The position numbers and the translations under genes were made by a program. The notes below the pieces were generated by a model. The model was not told the origin of the DNA and searched no databases. It worked only from the letters and a program-made list of their open reading frames with translations. Shown piece after piece: positions 61,382 through 64,000 of a DNA stretch of 64,000 nucleotides (position 1 is the first letter of the stretch; every line of letters starts with the position of its first letter). Location: positions 2,000,001-2,064,000 of the forward strand of contig NC_089458.1 of the NCBI RefSeq assembly GCF_026210795.1, given 5' to 3'. The stretch is from Rhizophagus irregularis (taxonomy: Eukaryota > Glomeromycota > Glomeromycetes > Glomerales > Glomeraceae).

Positions 61382-63665
61382 GAGTCCAGCCCTGTTCGAG
61401 TGGGTAAAAGCACAGATAAACTATAAGCGTAAGTGGAAAGCGAGAGCTTGAACTTGTAAAGAAAACGAAAGAAACGTCCAAAAACTTAAGAAAACTGTCA
61501 ACAGTTTTTTATTTTGGTATTGGCACGGGTCTATTACGCTTACTACAATAATTATTAAACTAAACTAATGGTTTTTTCATTTTATAGAAGGTTACGCAGC
61601 CACACTGACGTCACATAAGTTGAGCATACCTGATATTAGTAATTTAGGAGTTGATGATTTAAAAGCTGGGCTTTTGTTGCCTGGTTGTAGGATATCTTAA
61701 AATGTATTATGTAAGAAAGAGAATAATTTCTCGTCTGTTAAAAAAAAAATTATATAATTTTTGTTTTTTTTTCTTTTTTCCTTTTTTTTTTTTGTGAAAT
61801 TATTTGTTTATTTATTTATTTGAGAGGAGAAAAAAGAAGAAGAAAGCTGAAAGGGGAAGATAAATAATCTTATTATGAAAAAATCGGAGCAATTACCAAT
61901 TGTGGAGCGATAATAGAAAATTAGGCGTAGAATTTAGTGTATGTATTTATTAATTCTTTTTCGCTCTACTATGGAAAATCGAAGGAAATTAACCGACAAG
62001 CCAATACCACAAGACAAAAATTTTATCTAAACTTAATGCAGCGGTTCTTTCCTTCGCCGAAGTAAAGTTTTTATTAACAAATTATATTAAGATCAACAAG
62101 CTATAATCGTTTTCTTATCTATTTAACATGTGAAACCCAAAAAACTATCGCAAGAAAACCACGTTGACATTCCGCTCTTCCCAATACTCATTTGTGACAC
62201 ATTAATTTCTTCTTTATTGATATGTACGATACAAAAATATCGCTGCTTTTTCTTATCACACATTTATTAAACCATTTAAGAAAAGAACCAATCAATTAAT
62301 TTAATATATGCTAGTAAAGCGAGAAATACAAGAAAGAAAAGAGAGGAGAATGATATAAAAAAAATATCCGATATATCCGATATAATTATCAGTGAAACAT
62401 TATGAGACACAACATAAAATTTGACACGCGAGAATTTCATATTCCGAATATATATATTTTGTGTATCATTAAATCTTCTATAGTACTATTTACCCGCGCA
62501 AACTACCTACAGTCTACAATTTATCCACGTGTTAAAGAATGATGTTGATTCTTAGATTACTTTTCCAACGTGAAATGTCAAATGTCAACATAAGAATAAT
62601 TTTATGATATACGAAAAAAATAAATTGATTTATAGCAAATTTCGCACTGATCATAATAACGTCAATAATGTCGGATGATACATAATTTTAGAATAAAAAA
62701 AATATTTCATATTTATTACATCAGTGACCTAAATCATCATTGGGGGGATAGAGTATTTATACGCAGTAAGAATGTAAGCTCTGTTTGGCCGAACATAATG
62801 AAATTATCGTGTAACATGCATTTGATCAACGTACGTTAGCAAGGGAAATACTTAATACTTTTAAGGAAATTTCATTAAACCCAAATTTTTTGATATAAAG
62901 TATTAGACCGTTTTTGGTTTTTGTTATAATTAAAACTTTTCCTTGCGTCGGGATTGTATTTAAGCCGAAAATTGGTGTAATCTTTTGAGATTACCTTATC
63001 TTATTAAGTTATTGCTCTCGCTACGACTTATTATGGTCTTGTAATATGGTTCTGTAAGTTTCAGAAAGTTACATTCTTATCTATTAAGACTCATTGTTTT
63101 ACCCATTTGCTTTAATAATTTTATCATATGATAATAAACAGTATGACTTAATTAACCAATTTAAGTAAAATCCAGCCAAGTATAACCTGTCAAATTTGTA
63201 CTGTGTATATAATAATGTTTCATAAAATTTATATTTATTAAATTTATTAAATTTGTAAATGTATTATTTTTATTTATAGATACAAGAATAATACCTATAT
63301 TTTCTAAAGTTACATTTCTAAATTACTTTCATTAATTTAAATCAAAATAAAATATATTATTATTATATTATATTATTATTAATTAATTACTAATACTTTA
63401 TTAGAAAATAACTACATTTAACCAGTGGGCAGAATTATATAATTCCTAGTTAAACTTCAAAACTGGATTGTACTAGAATTAACACAATTCTTTGCCTGCT
63501 TAATTTTCCCTTCTGTTAAGATTAATAATACTTATTTTGTTAAATATCTATATTTTAGCATAATATTTACTTAATTTGGCTTAATTAAATACAATTTTCC
63601 AAATGGTAAAAAAACTAGAATAATAAAAATATTAATTACAAAATTTACTATTTTATTTTAAGGGT
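61382..63665. other. AT-rich spacer, no gene recognised
   Basis: This is the upstream region of the TBRG1-like gene followed by about 2 kb without a credible exon chain or RNA gene. Beyond about 63.2 kb the composition becomes as AT-rich as the repeat block at 15-36 kb. Confidence 0.45.
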
Positions 63666-63802
63666 ATTGCTAAATATCACCAGTGGTGACAGTCACCAGT
63701 GGTGGATTTATGATGTAATGCCGGTTAGTATTTTATTAAATTTTAATTCAGGCCAAAAGTGCATCTTAATGGACAATCACCACTGGTGAGCTTTAGCAAT
63801 TT
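63666..63802. mobile_element. small fold-back MITE with CACCAGTGGTGA termini
   Basis: The left end reads ATTGCTAAATATCACCAG followed by TGGTGA. The right end in reverse complement reads ATTGCTAAAGCTCACCAG followed by TGGTGA. CACCAGTGGTGA is itself a palindrome and appears twice in tandem at the left end. The interior contains ATGCCGGTT and GGCCAAAAG. A related, more decayed sequence is at about 36460-36550. A target duplication could not be fixed. Confidence 0.6.
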
Positions 63803-64000
63803 TCTTATTTTTAAAAGGAGAAATAGACTTTCGAAAACTAAATATTAAAAGGAGAAATAAGATTTATCAAATCATATAACTATTATACATAAAGTTCAAA
63901 CCATGTCAAATATTATGGCACATTACATCAATTTAATATTATACTAGTATATTAAAGATATAATATGTAATTATTTTTAAAAAGTTTATATATATATATA

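Overview
The window looks like nuclear DNA of an arbuscular mycorrhizal fungus, most likely Rhizophagus irregularis or a close relative (inferred, not searched). The reasons are extreme AT richness, genes cut into many exons by short GT-AG introns, fungal-type proteins (yeast Hpt1-, Xks1- and Adp1-like), an expanded FYR-domain family, and dense pogo/Tigger DNA transposons with several kinds of MITE. Exon boundaries below were worked out by hand by following the reading frame across GT-AG sites. Where stated, exon lengths sum to an intact frame.

Layout. (1) 1-14.3 kb is gene-poor: a tRNA-Ser(CGA), a ten-exon RRM protein with a coiled coil and Asn/His-rich tail (7.1-9.2 kb), and a two-TM protein with two PPxY motifs (12.9-14.3 kb). 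The rest is AT-rich spacer with microsatellites. (2) 14.3-36.8 kb is a transposon graveyard. It holds a FYR-domain gene remnant; a pogo element with both TIRs, whose transposase is broken by a stop, frameshifts and an inserted MITE; a Tigger-like element with both TIRs, a mutated catalytic Asp, internal stops and a nested CACTA-like MITE; a second Tigger remnant; and several nested fold-back elements, many with clear target-site duplications. (3) 36.8-61.4 kb is a compact gene island of nine genes: HPT1-like phosphoribosyltransferase (-), nucleostemin-type GTPase (+), a BRD7/9-like bromodomain protein ending in a GATA zinc finger (+), an acidic protein of unknown function (+), a VTT-domain membrane protein (-), a TLDc/OXR1 protein (+), xylulokinase (-), an Adp1-like ABCG transporter with EGF-like ectodomain (+) and a TBRG1-like FYRN/FYRC protein (-). 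(4) 61.4-64 kb is AT-rich spacer with one small fold-back MITE.

The island genes are mostly housekeeping or chromatin genes. They sit in divergent pairs (HPT1/GNL3, VTT/TLDc, XKS1/ADP1) and convergent pairs (TLDc/XKS1, ADP1/TBRG1) with short spacers, in strong contrast to the repeat block on the left.

The most unusual structure is a module of about 70-130 bp containing the motif GTCGAATGGTGGTAAGATCA. It recurs in inverted pairs inside two hAT-like fold-back elements (six copies and four copies), as one inverted pair in an unrelated-looking fold-back element at 20 kb, as a diverged single copy at 17.9 kb, and as an AT-decayed direct array at 40.45-40.8 kb.
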